From the NCBI GenBank assembly GCA_020634245.1, contig JACKCC010000006.1, positions 763,339 through 827,338 of the forward strand: 64,000 bases of DNA. The letters are read 5' to 3'. Both the position numbers and the translations under genes were made by a program. Below the pieces are notes generated by a model. That model was given only the letters and a program-made list of their open reading frames with translations. It ran no database searches and was not told where the DNA came from. The DNA comes from Ardenticatenaceae bacterium (GTDB lineage: Bacteria; Chloroflexota; Anaerolineae; Promineifilales; Promineifilaceae). Below, piece by piece: positions 24,856-33,606 of the stretch (the stretch's first letter is position 1; each line of letters starts with the position of its first letter).

Positions 24856-25428
24856 ATGGGGCGAATTATCCCGCCAGGAGGAACTGTTTTTGAGACCAAG
24901 CGCCTGATTGTCCGCGCAGCGCAGGTTGGTGATGTACCGGTCTATTTTGCTTTGTGGACGAATCCAGACATCATGAAGAATATGGGCTTTCCGCACGGGC
25001 TGCCGATTACGCGGGAAGAAATCGCGGCCAAGATTGGAGGACAGGGGGAAGCGGAGTACGGCCGTTTACTCGTCGCCGAACTCAAATCAACCGGTCAGGT
25101 CATTGGGGAGTGCAAACTGTATTTGCCCAACGACGAAGGCATATCTGAAACTGATGTCAAGCTGCTGCCCCGGTTTTGGGGGCACAAATATGGGGTGGAA
25201 ATCAAGCAGGGGCTGGTCGATTATCTTTTTACGAATACGAAGTGTACGGCCGTGCAAGGCACTCCTAACGTTGCCAATATTGCCTCGATTAAAATGCAGG
25301 AAGCGGTTGGCGCAGTACGCATTGCTGAACGTGTTTATGAATTCTCCGAAGACAGGCGGGAGGGCACTTGTCCTGTTCACCATCACGTTTATCAGGTTTT
25401 CCGAGCCGTCTGGCAGCAAAAGCACTAG
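24856..25428 (+). CDS. GNAT-family N-acetyltransferase (RimJ/RimL type)
   Basis: The 190-residue acetyltransferase has FETKRLIVRAAQVGDV at the start (strand 1 and helix 1 of the GNAT fold), GQVIGECKLYL (strand 4) and FWGHKYGVEIKQGLVDYLF, which replaces the usual acetyl-CoA loop with a recognisable variant. It would acetylate an amine or protein N terminus. The C terminus is rich in His and basic residues (CPVHHHVYQVF). The substrate is unknown. Confidence 0.85.
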   Translation: MGRIIPPGGTVFETKRLIVRAAQVGDVPVYFALWTNPDIMKNMGFPHGLPITREEIAAKIGGQGEAEYGRLLVAELKSTGQVIGECKLYLPNDEGISETDVKLLPRFWGHKYGVEIKQGLVDYLFTNTKCTAVQGTPNVANIASIKMQEAVGAVRIAERVYEFSEDRREGTCPVHHHVYQVFRAVWQQKH

Positions 25429-25458
25429 AACGAAAAGTAAACTTAAGGAAGCCTCGTC

Positions 25459-25505
25459 GAGGGCCGAGCCTGTTGAAGCCCGGCTGCCTTCGACAGCGGT
25501 TCAGC
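25459..25505. repeat. GTCGAGGGCCGAGCCTG-type dispersed palindrome
   Basis: TCGAGGGCCGAGCC and the related GCCTTCGACAGC words form an imperfect inverted repeat in the gap between convergent genes at 25428 and 25555. Such CTTCGACAGGCTC-like palindromes occur in many bacterial genomes. It may also help termination. Confidence 0.5.
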
Positions 25506-25554
25506 AAGCTTACCGACCGCCCTCAGGCAGCGACCTGTAAAGTTATATTACTGG

Positions 25555-27648
25555 TCAATTTTCAATTTTCAGCCAATACGTGGCGCTGTCGGTGGTAAAA
25601 GGCGTCAGCGGCATAATGACCAGAACCCCGCCGCCTTTGCCGATGGTGACAGGCCACTGCCCCTGGTTGTATTCGTTAAGAGGAAGCCGGGTAACGGTGG
25701 GGTTAGGGCCATCTTCGATGAGTTGGACGGCCCACTGTTGGGGAATTTGCCAGCCAGTTTGCAGGAAACCGCTGGCCTGCCAGCCATCATTATCGCCTTC
25801 GACGTCAGTTTGGTAGCCCAGTTCGGGAATGCTGATGTCGTCCAGGGCAAATCCTTTGCCGGTCACGGCCGAATCGGTCAGTACTTCAAAGCGGATCATA
25901 ACGGTTTGGCCAACGTAGCTGTTGAGGGAGATGGCTTCTTTGAGCCAACCGTCCTGGCTGCCACTGCGGTCGGCGCTACGGCCGTTAAACGCCGGCCCAA
26001 ATTCACCCACACGACTTCTATTCGGCGACAAAATATCCCAGGTCTGCCCGTTATCCGTGGAAATTGTGATGTAGGCAAAATCATAATCCTCTTCCAAATC
26101 ATACCATGTGGAGAACTTGAGGGTGGCGCTGTTGATGCCGCTGAGATCGAAAGCGGCCGTTAACTGCATGTTGGAATCGTTTTGACCTGGCGCGAACCAC
26201 ATCTGCTGGCCGCTGCGGGGTGGCGAGTCAATTAGATTAACCAGGGTGTCACCGGCGAAAGTGACGGTGCTTTCGCCGCGATAATCGAGATCGATGTAGT
26301 GAACACCAAACTGGTTTAGTTCCTTGATTTCATCCAGGTTGGCTTCGTCAACGCGCTGCTCCAGGTCGGGCCGGCCGAAATCAAGGTTGCGGTAATAGTA
26401 GGCCGGGCCGGCAGCCGGATTGTCCAAATAGTTGGCAGCGGCCCAGTCGGCGGTGAACTGGACGAGATCACGGGACGGATCGTAGCCTTCGAGGATGGCG
26501 CGGACGCCGGCCATGCCGTTGGCCGGATGACGGGATAGTTCTTGAATGGCATCTTCGCCTAGCTGTTCCCAGAGGTAAACAGAGTACAGGTAAGCCCCGG
26601 CATAGTGGGCGTCGATGACGTCGTCTTCGTAATCCCAGGTGTTGAGTTGAATGTCGGGCTGGCGCAGATAATCGTAGGTATCGGCCGTTTCCAAGCCCAT
26701 GTAAATTTCGGCTAATTGGGATAAACCCTCGTTCAGCCAGGTGGCTTCGTTGCTGTCCATCGCCCATTGGATGAGGTGTTGGATTTCGTGAACCATTGTG
26801 CCGTAATACAGATCATCACCGAATTCCAACGGTCCCATGATCAGGTTGACCAGTTCTTCTTCGTTGGATTCGTTGTATAGATCGCTGGGATATTCGTCGG
26901 TGTCGGAGAAGTAGCCCAATTCGCTGCCATCGGCGTCGCCGGAGAGGTGGAGGATGCTGAAATGAGGGTCATTGTCTATGCCAGGCTGCCATTCCTGACC
27001 AAATAGATTGGTGAGCCGGGGGTAGTAATCTTCCATCAGGCGCTCGGCAGCAGCGGTCACTTCGGCCTGGTTGTAGTCGAGGCGTTCGTCTATCCAAAAG
27101 TTGGCGTCACCGACGGAGGCCATGAGTACGGCCGTTATCGGGCCTTCATCTACGTAAAAAGTCTGGGTTGAACCGATTTCGTACTCAGGGGCGTCAATCG
27201 TGCGGGAGGAGAGGTTGAATTTGCCTAACCGATTGGCCGTTTCATAATAATCTTGGGCTGGATAGTCGGTATCGAATAATCGGTTTAAGTCATTGTAAGC
27301 CTGGTTGAGGATGGGCTGCTGGATGATTTCGCCGGGAGCGTTGAAGGCGGGCTGGGGTACAGGGGTTGCCTCCGGTTCCTCCACTGTTGGCGTTTCCTCC
27401 GGCGCGGGGATGGGGGTCGCCGAGGGCAGGATTTCGACGGTAGGCGGTTTGGTGGGAACGGCCGTGGTCATAATCTCAATCGTGGGTGTATTCGGTGCGG
27501 GAACGGCCGTGTAAAAGTAATATGCCAGCCCGCCAATGCCCAAAGCGGCGGCGCAGGCCAGACAGATAGCAATAATCAGGCAGCCGCCTAAAATGTAGAG
27601 TAGGGTTTTATTTTGTTTTGTTTTCGGTTGTTGGACAGGTTCGTTCAC
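25555..27648 (-). CDS. Membrane-anchored gluzincin-type metalloprotease, immune-inhibitor-A-like
   Basis: The 697-residue protein starts at GTG. An N-terminal membrane segment (about 16-48) is followed by a Thr/Pro/Glu linker (about 55-95) and a zinc protease domain with VHEIQHLIQW and the downstream WLNEGLSQLAE (about 285-315). His, His and the second Glu form the metal site, and the first Glu is catalytic. The C-terminal half is a beta-rich ligand domain (TLKFSTWYDLEEDYDFAYITIS, MAM-like), as seen in secreted InhA/M6 proteins. It would act outside the cell. The neighbours give no substrate clue. Confidence 0.85.
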   Translation of the reverse strand: MNEPVQQPKTKQNKTLLYILGGCLIIAICLACAAALGIGGLAYYFYTAVPAPNTPTIEIMTTAVPTKPPTVEILPSATPIPAPEETPTVEEPEATPVPQPAFNAPGEIIQQPILNQAYNDLNRLFDTDYPAQDYYETANRLGKFNLSSRTIDAPEYEIGSTQTFYVDEGPITAVLMASVGDANFWIDERLDYNQAEVTAAAERLMEDYYPRLTNLFGQEWQPGIDNDPHFSILHLSGDADGSELGYFSDTDEYPSDLYNESNEEELVNLIMGPLEFGDDLYYGTMVHEIQHLIQWAMDSNEATWLNEGLSQLAEIYMGLETADTYDYLRQPDIQLNTWDYEDDVIDAHYAGAYLYSVYLWEQLGEDAIQELSRHPANGMAGVRAILEGYDPSRDLVQFTADWAAANYLDNPAAGPAYYYRNLDFGRPDLEQRVDEANLDEIKELNQFGVHYIDLDYRGESTVTFAGDTLVNLIDSPPRSGQQMWFAPGQNDSNMQLTAAFDLSGINSATLKFSTWYDLEEDYDFAYITISTDNGQTWDILSPNRSRVGEFGPAFNGRSADRSGSQDGWLKEAISLNSYVGQTVMIRFEVLTDSAVTGKGFALDDISIPELGYQTDVEGDNDGWQASGFLQTGWQIPQQWAVQLIEDGPNPTVTRLPLNEYNQGQWPVTIGKGGGVLVIMPLTPFTTDSATYWLKIEN

Positions 27649-27776
27649 GAAATCACCATCAAATTAATCAATTCCAATGCACTCTCATTAAAGAATAACC
27701 ACATCTACTCCTGTGTCCATAGGAAATTGTAATTGGGCAAGCAAATTCTAATCGAATGATTAAGGAGTTGGTTGGA

Positions 27777-28718
27777 TTACTCACGGAAGGGCAGCCCAAA
27801 CGCTTTAGCCGGGTTTGTTCGGGTAATTTTGTCTATGGCAGCCTGATTCACGCCTCGTTTCATGAGCAGAGGCAGGAATTCAGATTTGAGGCGGGTGTGG
27901 GGAATGACATTGCCGCCATTTATCTGGCCAATGTTGTACCAGCCGGCATCCTGGGAGAGAAGAATTTGCTCCTCATACCCTTGCTCGAGCAGTGACAGCA
28001 GCTTATTGGCGTGGTCTTCAGCGCCGCCAAAGGCCAGACCATCTAATTCGATCCAGATGCCGGTTGGGGCCAGCTTGAGGACACGCTCGAAATTTTCTTC
28101 TACTTGTGCGTGGACGAAAATCCAGCGGGAATGATCGATTTGATGTTGGTCAAGAATGGGGATGATTTGCTCGGCGGCGTCGGCGGTACAGGTGTGGGTG
28201 ACAATGGTCAGGCCGGTGGCCCGATGGGTCAGAGCGGCGGCGTGGATGAGTTTGAGGTCGAGTTCTGTGGGTTGGGGGTTAACGGCCGTTTTAATAAACC
28301 CTGGCTTGATTCCTGTACCATCAATACCCATTTCAAATTCGGTGGTCCAATCTTCGGCCAACTGTTCAGCGCTGCGGGCAAGGGCATAATCCGGCAAATA
28401 TTGATTGTTGTAAAGCCCGGTATTGGTGACGATGTTCAGCCCGGTTTTTTCCGAAAGGGCGCGGAAAATTGCGGCATCGCGGCCCAGAAAATTGGGCGTA
28501 CATTCAAAGAATGTTTGTACACCCTGGTCAACCAACGCTTGCAGGTAGGGCTGCATTACCTCGATGACGTTGTCTGCTTTATAGCGATGTTTTCCCGCCG
28601 TGGCCGCACCGCCAAAATCAACCATGATATGCTCGTGCGGCAGCGTAAAACCCATCTCATTAACCGGAACCGGTCCGCAAACAGTGTAAACGACATTATT
28701 GTTGGCATTTATTGACAT
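27777..28718 (-). CDS. Phosphotriesterase-family amidohydrolase
   Basis: The 313-residue TIM-barrel hydrolase has the complete two-metal site: HEH (about 28-30), the bridging Lys in GFIKTAV, His in VTHTCT, His in FVHAQ and Asp in SQDAGW. AAGGAAGG stands 7 nt before ATG 28718. The family includes lactonases and phosphotriesterases, and the natural substrate is more often a lactone or phosphoester than a pesticide. It diverges from fabH. Confidence 0.92.
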   Translation of the reverse strand: MSINANNNVVYTVCGPVPVNEMGFTLPHEHIMVDFGGAATAGKHRYKADNVIEVMQPYLQALVDQGVQTFFECTPNFLGRDAAIFRALSEKTGLNIVTNTGLYNNQYLPDYALARSAEQLAEDWTTEFEMGIDGTGIKPGFIKTAVNPQPTELDLKLIHAAALTHRATGLTIVTHTCTADAAEQIIPILDQHQIDHSRWIFVHAQVEENFERVLKLAPTGIWIELDGLAFGGAEDHANKLLSLLEQGYEEQILLSQDAGWYNIGQINGGNVIPHTRLKSEFLPLLMKRGVNQAAIDKITRTNPAKAFGLPFRE

Positions 28719-28815
28719 CTCGTGCCTTCCTTGTACCCAATATTGCTGCTGTTGAATTACTCTGGATTATAAGAACTTGGTTGGCAATCGCAACTGAATT
28801 CCGCGCCTTGTGTTT

Positions 28816-28845
28816 TTGACAGTGTGTTGGTGTGTGATTTGTTAT
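28816..28845 (+). promoter_or_regulatory. Putative promoter of fabH
   Basis: TTGACA (28816-28821), an 18-bp spacer and TGTTAT (28840-28845) lie upstream of a GTGTCAAGTGTCATGTGTCA word patch (28843-28872) that forms most of the leader. Confidence 0.4.
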
Positions 28846-28911
28846 GTGTCACGTGTCAAGTGTCATGTGTCAGGTACTGCACCGCACGGTTTGTTTTCCG
28901 AGGAATTTTTT

Positions 28912-30111
28912 ATGAAATATGCTCATATTGTTGGCTGGGGCGCGTACTTGCCCAAAAAAGTGTTGACCAACGACGACATTGCCCTGATGGTGGAGACGTC
29001 GGACGAATGGATTTATACGCGGACAGGCATCCGGGAACGACGTATTGCCGGTGAGAAGGAAACGACGGCGACGCTGGCTTTTGAAGGGGCGGCGCGGGCG
29101 CTGGCCGTAGCCGACATCCATCCTTCCCAGGTGGATTTGATTGTTGTGGCCACTTCTACGCCAGAATATATTTTTCCATCGACGGCTTCGCGGGTGCAGG
29201 ATTATTTGGGGGCACACCGGGCGGGGGCGTTTGATTTGTCGGCGGCCTGTTCCGGTTTTGTGTATGGGCTGGATATGGCGGCACAGGCAATCGCCACCGG
29301 TTCGATCAAAATTGCCATCGTCATTGGCGCGGAGACGTTGTCGCGGGTAATGGATTGGGAAGATCGGGGAACCTGCATCTTGTTTGGTGATGGGGCCGGG
29401 GCGGTAGTTTTGAAAGGGTCGAGCGTACCAGGCGGCTTGCTTTCTTCCACGCTGCGCTCCGACGGTTCTGGCGGTGAACTGCTGACACTGCCGGCGGTGT
29501 ATCACAACCCGGTTCCGATGCTGGGGCCGGAATATTTGCAAAATGGGCATGGTGACAACACGATCAAAATGAACGGCCGTGAAGTGTTCCGTTTTGCCAC
29601 CAAAGTCGTCAGCGACTCAATTGAGGTTGTCGTCCAAAAGGCTGGGTTGACATTGGATGACGTTGATTTGATCGTGCCCCATCAGGCCAACACACGGATT
29701 ATTGAAGCGGTAGCCAAACGGCTCAAGCTGCCCATGGACAAATTCTTCCTCAATATTGAACAAGCCGGCAATACGTCGGCAGCCTCGATCCCCATTGCGT
29801 TGGTGGATGCGATTCATGCCGGCCGCCTGCACCCGGATGATAATGTTGTATTTGTTGGTTTTGGCGGCGGTCTGACCTGGGCGGCAGGTGTGATAAAATG
29901 GGATGTCACGCCGCCGCAAGTATCGCTGGCAGACCGTGAATGGCAGCGGGCGCGTTATATTTGGGCACGGCTGCGCTCTCGTATCCGCAAATTAAGCCGC
30001 CGTATTGGAGCCAGATTGTTGGGTTCGCCTACACCGGAGGCGTCATTGAGGGATGTGGAGAAGAGGGGCAAGGGTGCAAGGGTGCAGGGGGGCAAGGGAG
30101 AACGGGATTAG
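28912..30111 (+). CDS. fabH: Beta-ketoacyl-ACP synthase III with a C-terminal extension
   Basis: The 399-residue thiolase-fold enzyme starts fatty acid synthesis from acetyl-CoA and malonyl-ACP. The catalytic triad is intact: Cys in SAACSGFVYG (about 113), His in VPHQANTRI and Asn in QAGNTSAAS. ATG 28912 follows CGAGGA. The family is usually about 330 residues long. Here about 65 extra basic residues follow FGGGLTWAAGV, and the last 15 are encoded by an AAGGGTGCAAGGG word patch. The gene stands alone without other fab genes, so a secondary-metabolite or branched-chain role is possible. Confidence 0.93.
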   Translation: MKYAHIVGWGAYLPKKVLTNDDIALMVETSDEWIYTRTGIRERRIAGEKETTATLAFEGAARALAVADIHPSQVDLIVVATSTPEYIFPSTASRVQDYLGAHRAGAFDLSAACSGFVYGLDMAAQAIATGSIKIAIVIGAETLSRVMDWEDRGTCILFGDGAGAVVLKGSSVPGGLLSSTLRSDGSGGELLTLPAVYHNPVPMLGPEYLQNGHGDNTIKMNGREVFRFATKVVSDSIEVVVQKAGLTLDDVDLIVPHQANTRIIEAVAKRLKLPMDKFFLNIEQAGNTSAASIPIALVDAIHAGRLHPDDNVVFVGFGGGLTWAAGVIKWDVTPPQVSLADREWQRARYIWARLRSRIRKLSRRIGARLLGSPTPEASLRDVEKRGKGARVQGGKGERD

Positions 30112-30114
30112 GTT

Positions 30115-30723
30115 ATGAGTGATTTTTGGAATGGCAGGCGAATTTGGTGGGGAATTGCGGGGATTGCGGTGGTAACGGCCGTCATCCTTCTCATCGCCCC
30201 GGAAGAAGCAACGTTAGGGGCGGGGATTCGCTCGGTGTATGTGCACGTGGCTTTGATTTGGGTGGGGCTGGCCGGGTTTGTGGTGGCTGGTTTGTTGGGT
30301 GTTGGTTTGTTGGTGACGGGTTATGAGCGTTTGTATCCCTGGCTGCGGACGATTGGCTGGATTGGCGTGGGCTTTTTTGCCGCCGGTCTGGCGATGAGTG
30401 CCGTTTCATCCAAAGTGAATTGGGGGGCAGTGTTCTGGCAGGAGCCGCGTATGCGTTCGTCGAGCACATCACTGGCCATTGCGGTGATTGTGATGGTGGC
30501 GATGGAGTGGTTTCCCTGGCTGCGAGTCCGGGGTTTGATGATGACGGCCGTTCCCCTCATCTTCTTCTGGCTGACGGCACGTACAAAACTGGTCTTGCAT
30601 CCCGGCAATCCGATTCTTACCTCAAACTCAGTGGCAATTCAGGCCACGTTTGTTGGGTTGTTTGTGCTGGTGGGGCTGGCGGCGGCGCTGTTGGTGTGGC
30701 GGGGTGTGAAGCGGGATGCGTGA
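30115..30723 (+). CDS. Polytopic membrane protein distantly resembling CcmC-type cytochrome c assembly proteins
   Basis: The 202-residue protein has five or six membrane segments. SVYVHVALIWVGLAGF recalls the YVHVPSAW segment, and VNWGAVFWQEPRMRSS recalls the WGxxWxWDxR haem-handling motif of CcmC/CcsA proteins. The conserved Asp is Glu, and other haem ligands are not certain. It lies 3 nt after fabH and is probably cotranscribed. The ccm assignment is tentative, as no other cytochrome c maturation gene is present. Confidence 0.5.
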   Translation: MSDFWNGRRIWWGIAGIAVVTAVILLIAPEEATLGAGIRSVYVHVALIWVGLAGFVVAGLLGVGLLVTGYERLYPWLRTIGWIGVGFFAAGLAMSAVSSKVNWGAVFWQEPRMRSSSTSLAIAVIVMVAMEWFPWLRVRGLMMTAVPLIFFWLTARTKLVLHPGNPILTSNSVAIQATFVGLFVLVGLAAALLVWRGVKRDA

Positions 30724-30759
30724 AAAGTGGAGGGTGCTGCTTGCCGCAGCATACGAAAA

Positions 30760-31989
30760 CTACTCATTCGTTTGTGAAGGAATCAGTGGCCGCCAAGGAT
30801 TGGTATATGGCCAAGAAAATTCCCCTTCCAGGAATTGCAAATTCTGATTGGCGACATTGACTACAACAACCCTTTGGGGAGCCATAACATCCCTGATCCC
30901 AACTTCATCGAAAAACAATACCAGATATTTACCATCAGGCGACCAAAAATGAAAGCCGGCAAACATCTGCTTTTCAAATAATAAATCGGTAGATGTGACT
31001 GGACAGGTTATGTTTTCTTTCGCCAGGTCAAAATAACATAGGCCAGAATTACGCGAATCAGAATTCTCATAGACGAAGCTAATCTGCTTGCCGTCTGGTG
31101 ACCAGGCATAGCCAAAGGGACTAACATTCTGGTTGGTTGCCCACTTGTTTACGATTTCCGGGCAAGTCTTCTTGTTTGAAATAACTTCTAAAATACATGG
31201 TGATCGCCCTTCAATGAACAAAATTCTATTAGTTTCGACAGGAGACCAAGAGTTTTTCCACATTAGACTCATACCAGCGTATTGTCGAAATATCTCACCC
31301 ATGGGCGTATAAATGGCTAAATTGTAATCGCTGTTGTCACTGTAGTAGTTTTTTTCATATGTCACAGACAAAAACATGCCATCCGGCGACCAGTAGGCTA
31401 ATGCATATTCGAAAAAAGGTTCATCTAATGATTGGAGATGCTGGAACGGGTTAAATAACTTGTTTTCCGTCTGTGTCTCATGATCTACGATGGTTACTGA
31501 ATCTGTTCCATTTTCTTGTCTAGTGATTTGAACCTCATAACGGCCGTTGGGTGAAAAGGTGTCTTGATTAACAGTAGGCAACTTGATGCCTATCTCGGCC
31601 AAAATATCAATCACCTCTCGCGCACGAACGTTAAGCTGCTCTCCGGTATCTACATTGAAAATAGTTACTGGCGAATATTCGATATTACCCAACAGTAAAA
31701 CATTGACTGCCGGGTCAGTAATCCATTCAGGCACAGAGGATAACCAAGGCGTTACCGTGGCGCTTGGCATACTCGTAGGTGTGCTGATTGGTATATCGGT
31801 CGGCGTTATTGAAGGGATTATGGCAGGCGTGTGTGTTTCCGTTGGCGTCGCCGGAGGGACAAATTCCGTGACCGTTATTTGAGCAGGAATTGCGTTTTGT
31901 GTTGGGGGAATACTGGTTGGAATGGGAGAATTTTCCTGGCAGCCGGAAATGAAAAGAAAGAAAGTCATGACAAAAACGAAAAGTTTCAT
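30760..31989 (-). CDS. Lipoprotein with Thr/Pro linker and WD40/TolB-like repeats
   Basis: The 409-residue protein starts at ATG 31989, giving a compact lipoprotein signal (MKLFVFVMTFFLFISGC). A Thr/Pro/Ile-rich linker runs to about residue 85. The rest contains three to four beta-propeller-like units marked by YWSPDGMFLSVTY, YAWSPDGKQISFVY and HFWSPDGKYLVLFF. It is likely an extracellular propeller. Its base composition is more AT-rich than its neighbours, with only one ACGGCCGT word. The function is unknown. Confidence 0.8.
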   Translation of the reverse strand: MKLFVFVMTFFLFISGCQENSPIPTSIPPTQNAIPAQITVTEFVPPATPTETHTPAIIPSITPTDIPISTPTSMPSATVTPWLSSVPEWITDPAVNVLLLGNIEYSPVTIFNVDTGEQLNVRAREVIDILAEIGIKLPTVNQDTFSPNGRYEVQITRQENGTDSVTIVDHETQTENKLFNPFQHLQSLDEPFFEYALAYWSPDGMFLSVTYEKNYYSDNSDYNLAIYTPMGEIFRQYAGMSLMWKNSWSPVETNRILFIEGRSPCILEVISNKKTCPEIVNKWATNQNVSPFGYAWSPDGKQISFVYENSDSRNSGLCYFDLAKENITCPVTSTDLLFEKQMFAGFHFWSPDGKYLVLFFDEVGIRDVMAPQRVVVVNVANQNLQFLEGEFSWPYTNPWRPLIPSQTNE

Positions 31990-32018
31990 TATTTTTGCCG
32001 AATAGTTGAACATATTTG

Positions 32019-32678
32019 CTATTTGTTGTGATTCAACTTGATGGCTTGGGCGATATGCTTCATCATCATCGGCTCGTCGATAACGCCTTCGATGTGGACA
32101 CGGCCGTTCACCACCGTATGCGGCAGCGTGTAAGCCGAATGCCGGATCAGCGCTTGGGGGAATTCATCGGCCATGATCAGGTAGGACTTGACCTTCTCGT
32201 TAGCCACCGCCAACCCAAAAGCGATTTTGGCCACCAGCGCCCCGCCTTCATCGTCCGCCGCCGACAGCACCTCGATGGTGACTTCAGATGGCAGTTTTGT
32301 CAACTGGATACGGGTCAGCGGCTCCAGCGTTTGCGCCTGAAAGGAAACGACCTGAATCGCCGTGATCAGCGAGGTAAGCTGATACCCCTTGGGCCAGCCG
32401 ATGATGCGCACGCCGTAATCGACCGGCTGGCCGTCTTTATCGCCCATGACGCCCAGCACAGGCCAGAAATTGTAATTTTTACGGCGCGAGAACTGCTTGA
32501 GGTTGATTTTGTCGAAATGGCTGGCCAGTGCCCGGCAGAGCACGGCCGTTTCCTGTTCCTCATCGCTGGCATCCTCAATGCCCCAATAATGCAAATGCAC
32601 CGCCCCCGGTAAGTTGTCAAAAAATCCCGGTAACTGTTCCCACGTTTCCGCATCAAAAGGATAGTGTGTGTTATTCAT
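32019..32678 (-). CDS. Glutaredoxin/PDO-like thioredoxin-fold protein lacking the CXXC motif
   Basis: The 219-residue protein looks like two tandem thioredoxin folds. The C-terminal half (VTIEVLSAADDEGGALVAKIAFGLA, then ADEFPQ and TLPHTVVNG) aligns by eye with protein disulfide oxidoreductase and AhpF N-terminal domains, whose TPTCPYCP active site is replaced by SAADDEGG. The cis-Pro loop is retained (LPHTVVNG). It is probably redox-inactive and may act as a binding protein. TATAAA lies 8 nt before the ATG, so the transcript may be leaderless. Confidence 0.6.
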   Translation of the reverse strand: MNNTHYPFDAETWEQLPGFFDNLPGAVHLHYWGIEDASDEEQETAVLCRALASHFDKINLKQFSRRKNYNFWPVLGVMGDKDGQPVDYGVRIIGWPKGYQLTSLITAIQVVSFQAQTLEPLTRIQLTKLPSEVTIEVLSAADDEGGALVAKIAFGLAVANEKVKSYLIMADEFPQALIRHSAYTLPHTVVNGRVHIEGVIDEPMMMKHIAQAIKLNHNK

Positions 32679-32726
32679 CGAGAGGATTTATAATCGGCTT
32701 GGCGTAAATGAGCAAGGAAGAGCGTC

Positions 32727-32825
32727 ATGACGTCATTTTCTCATTCGTCATCATGTCATGCGTCATTGGTATGCTTACTTGACGTATGACAAAATGATGC
32801 ATGACACATGACTTCATGACGCAGG
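32727..32825. repeat. Short-word repeat patch, TCATGCGTCAT family
   Basis: About 100 bp of GTCATGACGTCATT, TCATTCGTCATCATGTCATGCGTCA and inverted GACAAAATGATGCATGACACATGAC words sit between divergent genes. It is the longest member of this family in the window. Confidence 0.8.
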
Positions 32826-32832
32826 AGAACTT

Positions 32833-33441
32833 ATGACCACTTTCATCATCACCTTCATCATCTGGGCGCTGCTGCACAGCCTGATGGCGGCACGGCGGAC
32901 GAAGAATTGGGTGCGGGCAAGGGTGGGGGAACGGCCGTACCAGGGCCTCTACCGTCTCTTCTACAATGTGTTTGCCGTGTTGACCTTTGTGCCCGTGTTG
33001 TGGGTAACGGCCGTTAACCTGCCCAACACCCAACTGTGGCAAATCCCCGTCCCCTGGGCCTACGCCGCCAATCTGGTCCAGCTCATCGGCATCATCGGCC
33101 TGGGCATCGCCCTCTTCCAGACTGACTTTTGGGATTTTGTCGGTCTGCGGCAAGCCGTGCGCTATTTTCAGGGCGAGGCCGAAATCAATTTGCCGCCCAA
33201 ACTGGTCACCGGCGGCATGTACGCCCTGGTGCGCCATCCCCTCTACTTTTTCAGCCTGCTGGTCATTTGGTTCACGCCGCTCATGACCTTGCAAACATTG
33301 CTCTTCAACTTTTTCGTCACCATGTATTTGTGGGCCGGTTCCCGCGTCGAGGAACGCCGTCTGGCCGACTTTTTCGGTCCGGCCTACGCAGAATATCGCC
33401 AAAAAGTGCCTGGCCTCATCCCGATTAAGCTGCCTTTTTAA
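32833..33441 (+). CDS. Isoprenylcysteine methyltransferase-like (ICMT/NnrU-type) membrane protein
   Basis: The 202-residue protein has five membrane segments. Its C-terminal signature RHPLYFFSLLVIW (about 134-146), followed by GSRVEERRLADFFGPAYAEYRQKVPGLIP, is the SAM-binding end of the ICMT/phospholipid methyltransferase superfamily. CAGGAG precedes ATG 32833. The acceptor (lipid, quinone or protein) is unknown. A terminator follows at 33450. Confidence 0.85.
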   Translation: MTTFIITFIIWALLHSLMAARRTKNWVRARVGERPYQGLYRLFYNVFAVLTFVPVLWVTAVNLPNTQLWQIPVPWAYAANLVQLIGIIGLGIALFQTDFWDFVGLRQAVRYFQGEAEINLPPKLVTGGMYALVRHPLYFFSLLVIWFTPLMTLQTLLFNFFVTMYLWAGSRVEERRLADFFGPAYAEYRQKVPGLIPIKLPF

Positions 33442-33449
33442 CCCGTAGC

Positions 33450-33471
33450 CGCGATTTCACAATCGCGTTTT
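33450..33471 (+). terminator. Terminator after the ICMT-like gene
   Basis: CGCGATT (33450-33456), a TCAC loop and AATCGCG (33461-33467) are followed by TTTT. Confidence 0.75.
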
Positions 33472-33606
33472 ATCGTCTCCGCAAACGCCGACTCGACGAG
33501 CAACTTGCCGATTGCGGAGTCGCCCACCCGACAGAAATTTTGTGGCTTCCCGTGCGGAATTTCGTTATAGTACCGGCAAGAAAAGGGCCGCTTCAGGGTA
33601 GCAAAA

